Assembly: GCA_030706405.1 (NCBI GenBank)
Contig: JAUZOO010000017.1
Location: 1 to 64,000 of the forward strand
Reading direction: 5' to 3'
DNA: 64,000 nucleotides
DNA from: Bacteroidota bacterium
Lineage (GTDB): Bacteria; Bacteroidota; Bacteroidia; Bacteroidales; JAAUTT01
Shown here: positions 61,770-64,000 of the stretch, piece by piece
Numbering within the stretch: the stretch's first letter is position 1
Layout of the letters: every line of letters starts with the position of its first letter
The notes under the pieces: generated by a model
Seen by the model: only the letters and a program-made list of their open reading frames with translations
The model's database searches: none
Told to the model about the DNA's origin: nothing
Program-made: the position numbers and the translations under genes

Positions 61770-62843
61770 TTATCCTGGAGCTTTGTACCTGCGCCAGAAT
61801 TTATATTTGGTCAGCGAGGAGTACGTTATAAGCCGGTCGAACCATCGGAAGCGTTTAAGATAGTGGGCCAACCGATAGGTTATGGTCAGCACGAGGAAAA
61901 GTACAGCCGATTGTAGCGTAAATTCAACGGTTCCGTTTACCAGTCCCGAATCGGAGATGTGTACTTCTTTATTGGGCAACCAGCTGTATATAGCGGCAAA
62001 GATAACGGCGTTAAGTATAAGGATGGTTACTGCCAATAGCCCATGTGCTGTTTCGATGGCGCGTTGCGGACAGTTGTTCATGCACTTCATGCAACTCTCG
62101 CAACGGTACGACCAATAGGGGCGATTGTCAACCATGGAGATGGCGTTTACCGGACATTGCTTAATGCATAAGCCGCAATTATTGCAGGCTCGCGATGCCA
62201 CAAACGTCTTGGCAATCACAAATCGTCCTATAAAATAATAGCCCAAAGCTATCGGCGTAATTAGTAAATCCTGCGGTAGGTCGAGCAATGCCCGGAAGTT
62301 TTTTCGTCCATTAAGCAGGGTGCGGGCAAATGTTCGGGTGATGCCTTCGCAATGGCCAAAGATGGACGTTACAACGTTTTGCTTTAACCCCGGATGGAGT
62401 GAAATCCAGTTCGATGGCAGATCGACGGAGCGCATCCCGGTTATCCTGTAACCTTTTATCCGTAATATGAGTGCTGCCAGCAACAAGGCAACGCCCGAAA
62501 GTCCCGGAAGGAAAAACTTTCCCATCTTCATCCCTGCCCGAGTATTCATCAGAAAAACTTTATTCCGGAAGAATGAATGCGGAAACCGGAACAGGAAATG
62601 GAGCATCAGCGGCGGGTAGTTAAACCCGTGCGTGGGGCTAACAAACCCGATCAATGCCTGGGGCGGAATTGGGTTCGGTACCATCCGGTGGTGTGCAATG
62701 TTTATGGTTGTAACGTTATACCCGGCAAGGCGTCCTTCGTCGCTAAACCATTCCGTTACGCGCCGGGCATTGCCGGTTCCGGAAAAATAGAAGATAACGA
62801 GTTCTTTCAAGGGTTGAGCGTTATTTATCGATAAACGATTCAA
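61770..62843 (-). CDS. EFR1-type flavodoxin/ferredoxin membrane protein
   Basis: The protein has 357 residues. Flavodoxin-like part (about 10-180) with FYFSGTGNARRVTEWF, the FMN phosphate loop, and FVSPTHGFNYPP. Two [4Fe-4S] sites follow: CNNCGLCIKQCPVNAI and CESCMKCMNNCPQRAI. Hydrophobic helices lie between and after them (GVALLLAALILRI; LLAVTILILNAVIFAAIY; SAVLFLVLTITYRL). It is an electron-transfer protein, probably passing electrons at the membrane from flavin to clusters. The neighbour YciI starts upstream and overlaps by 23 nt. Confidence 0.87.
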   Translation of the reverse strand: MNRLSINNAQPLKELVIFYFSGTGNARRVTEWFSDEGRLAGYNVTTINIAHHRMVPNPIPPQALIGFVSPTHGFNYPPLMLHFLFRFPHSFFRNKVFLMNTRAGMKMGKFFLPGLSGVALLLAALILRIKGYRITGMRSVDLPSNWISLHPGLKQNVVTSIFGHCEGITRTFARTLLNGRKNFRALLDLPQDLLITPIALGYYFIGRFVIAKTFVASRACNNCGLCIKQCPVNAISMVDNRPYWSYRCESCMKCMNNCPQRAIETAHGLLAVTILILNAVIFAAIYSWLPNKEVHISDSGLVNGTVEFTLQSAVLFLVLTITYRLAHYLKRFRWFDRLITYSSLTKYKFWRRYKAPG

Positions 62844-63111
62844 CCCCGGCAGCGTATTTGCTTGCCGTAAATTCGATGATCTGATATTTGGCTACCCCGT
62901 TGATTAAAAACGAGTCCTCAGCAATAATCGTTTCCACTTCTTCGCGGCTCGCGGCACGACAAACAATGATTCCACCCGTGCGTGGTTTTTGGGCACCCGA
63001 GCAAATGAAATTTCCGGCAGCATAATTTTTGTCGAGGTAGTCGCGGTGTGCCGGGACGTGCTTATTAACTTCTGGAAGCGGCTGGGTATAAGTTAATATC
63101 AGAATAAACAT
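62821..63111 (-). CDS. YciI family protein
   Basis: The protein has 96 residues with a ferredoxin-like fold. The family motifs are HRDYLDKNYAAG (His-Asp pair), SGAQKPRTGGIIVCRA and an acid-Asp-Ser block (IIAEDSFLINGVAKYQI). YciI-like proteins include dimeric small enzymes and unknowns; the His-Asp may be catalytic. It overlaps the EFR1 gene by 23 nt, so they are probably translated from one mRNA. Confidence 0.88.
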   Translation of the reverse strand: MFILILTYTQPLPEVNKHVPAHRDYLDKNYAAGNFICSGAQKPRTGGIIVCRAASREEVETIIAEDSFLINGVAKYQIIEFTASKYAAGVESFIDK

Positions 63112-63283
63112 GATGTACTATATTGATAGTTTGGTTTGGTGGTTAAAATTAAGAAATATCAAAATTTCACCTCTAATTTATACCGCATAGGCGGAGATTT
63201 GCCAAATATTTATGACGGATGGCTAAAAAAGCACCACAAGAGGAAGATATTTGGTGTTAAGTTTAAATATTTCTGTTGTGGGG

Positions 63284-63550
63284 AATCTCCCTCCTTGTGG
63301 CCGTTATAGCTTTTCACCAGTCTGTGAAACCTTGTTTAACGGATTAGGGAAACTGTCTCCAGCTTGTGAAAGTCTGCCGGAAGGATCGGATGGCCTTCAC
63401 CAATCTGTGAAACCTTGTCCAAAGCATTGGTGAGACTTTCTCAGTCATGTGAAACCTTGTTTGACGTTCGTGGCAGACTTTCATAACCTTGTGAGCGTCT
63501 GCCGGAGTTTTGGGATGGTATTCACCGGGTTGAGAATCCTTCTCCCGGGG
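63284..63550. repeat. Degenerate 41-42 bp tandem repeat field upstream of glyS
   Basis: Six units start at 63313, 63354, 63396, 63437, 63479 and 63521, so the period is 41-42 bp. Each unit alternates a TTCACCAGTCTGTGAAACCTT-like half (A) with a GTTTAACG/TGCCGGAAGGAT-like half (B) of 20-21 bp. A further weak unit precedes. The rest of the 63112-63720 gap shows nothing else except the glyS promoter. No reading frame accounts for it. Confidence 0.8.
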
Positions 63551-63662
63551 TAAGGTCTTAATTTCTGCGACTGCAGACGCCGGGCAGGCAAAACATCAAT
63601 GCTCCTCGGATTGTTTTGTTCGTATAATCATCATTTTTGCCGCTTTTCATTTGTTCTCTGAA

Positions 63663-63694
63663 TTTGTGATTTTAGCAAAATTCATGTAGGTTTG
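63663..63694 (+). promoter_or_regulatory. Promoter of glyS (TTTG - 20 bp - TAGGTTTG)
   Basis: TTTG at 63663-63666 and TAGGTTTG at 63687-63694 fit the Bacteroidota consensus with 20-bp spacing. The start is expected near 63701, 20 bp before the ATG. Confidence 0.65.
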
Positions 63695-63720
63695 CACACT
63701 ATCGGCAAAAAATAAATAAA

Positions 63721-64000
63721 ATGGCTACAGAAGACGTATTTAAAAAGCTTATTTCACATTCCAAGGAATATGGTTTCATCTTCCCGTCGAGCGAAATTTA
63801 CGACGGGCTCAGCGCTGTTTACGATTACGGACAGTACGGTGTTGAACTGAAAAACAACATCAAAAAATACTGGTGGGATGCCATGGTGCTTCTTAACGAG
63901 AACATCGTGGGTATCGATTCTGCCATCTTCATGCACCCCGAAATCTGGAAAGCTTCGGGACACGTAGGGGCTTTCAACGACCCGCTCATTGACAATAAAG
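63721..64000 (+). CDS. glyS: Glycyl-tRNA synthetase, 5' part (partial)
   Basis: About 93 residues are in the window, and the gene runs beyond 64000. The N-terminus has the class II (alpha2-type) GlyRS start FKKLISHSKEYGFIFPSSEIYDG (residues 6-28), then VYDYGQYGVELKNNIKKYWW and the motif-1-like DSAIFMHPEIWKASGH. It charges tRNA-Gly with glycine. No neighbour in view suggests an operon; a matching promoter lies 27-58 bp upstream. Confidence 0.92.
   Translation, partial: MATEDVFKKLISHSKEYGFIFPSSEIYDGLSAVYDYGQYGVELKNNIKKYWWDAMVLLNENIVGIDSAIFMHPEIWKASGHVGAFNDPLIDNK

Noticed and set aside
63251-63433. 60-codon ORF in the 63.3 kb repeat field
   Set aside because: Its coding appearance comes from the 41-42 bp repeats, and the frame is not maintained across units.

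Overview
The window is a chromosomal segment of a Bacteroidota bacterium, most likely of the order Bacteroidales or close to it. The evidence is two SusC/SusD pairs with FecI/FecR-type regulation, a three-subunit SdhCAB complex of the cytochrome b558 type, Ig-like adhesin domains typical of the phylum, and promoters of the Bacteroidota form TTTG-N19/20-TAnnTTTG upstream of sdhC and glyS. I saw no rRNA, tRNA, CRISPR array or intact insertion sequence.

Layout. 1-7062: a giant secreted adhesin (minus strand, 3' end outside the window) with cadherin-like and Ig-like arrays. 7436-10115: a two-component operon (7TM histidine kinase plus response regulator). 10348-17020: housekeeping and hypothetical genes (RNase HII, glycosyltransferase, alpha/beta hydrolase, TPR protein) and a degenerate 21-bp repeat field. 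17301-24116: the most unusual region, described below. 24329-28672: ECF sigma factor with a small membrane protein, DUF362 protein, aminopeptidase P. 28820-32302: sdhCAB. 32349-38398: second aminopeptidase P, CPBP protease, dusB, nadB. 38648-55404: a polysaccharide-utilisation locus with GH30, two SusC/D pairs, FecR, an ECF sigma factor, anaerobic sulfatase-maturating enzyme and a Ser-type sulfatase. 55907-63111: ABC-F ATPase, a cell-surface glycan gene pair, SDR, hydrolase, AlkD-like, EFR1-type flavo-ferredoxin, YciI. 63721 to the end: start of glyS.

The 17.3-24.1 kb island behaves like an integron gene-cassette array with no integrase in view. Eight short AT-rich genes all lie on the plus strand between minus-strand neighbours. 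They are separated by structured elements of about 133-142 bp. Each element begins a few bases after a stop codon with ...AAC and ends in GTTRGC-type bases. The head of each cassette (for example GTTGGCAGC) is the reverse complement of the tail motif of the same cassette (GCTGCCAAC), not of the next one. That is the topology expected of attC R' and R'' boxes after site-specific insertion. The core (AACGTTRGC) and the long conserved central part do not match the canonical attC closely, so this may be an undescribed cassette and recombination system. Cargo includes a serine beta-lactamase-fold membrane protein lacking the usual Tyr, a FISUMP lipoprotein, a duplicated DUF6794-like protein and several unknowns.

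The PUL genes work together as follows. SusC1 carries an STN domain that can signal through FecR to the ECF sigma factor. SusC/SusD pairs import glycan, GH30 cleaves a beta-glucan-type substrate, and the sulfatase (activated by its neighbour anSME) removes sulfate. All functional statements come from reading the sequence; no database search was run.
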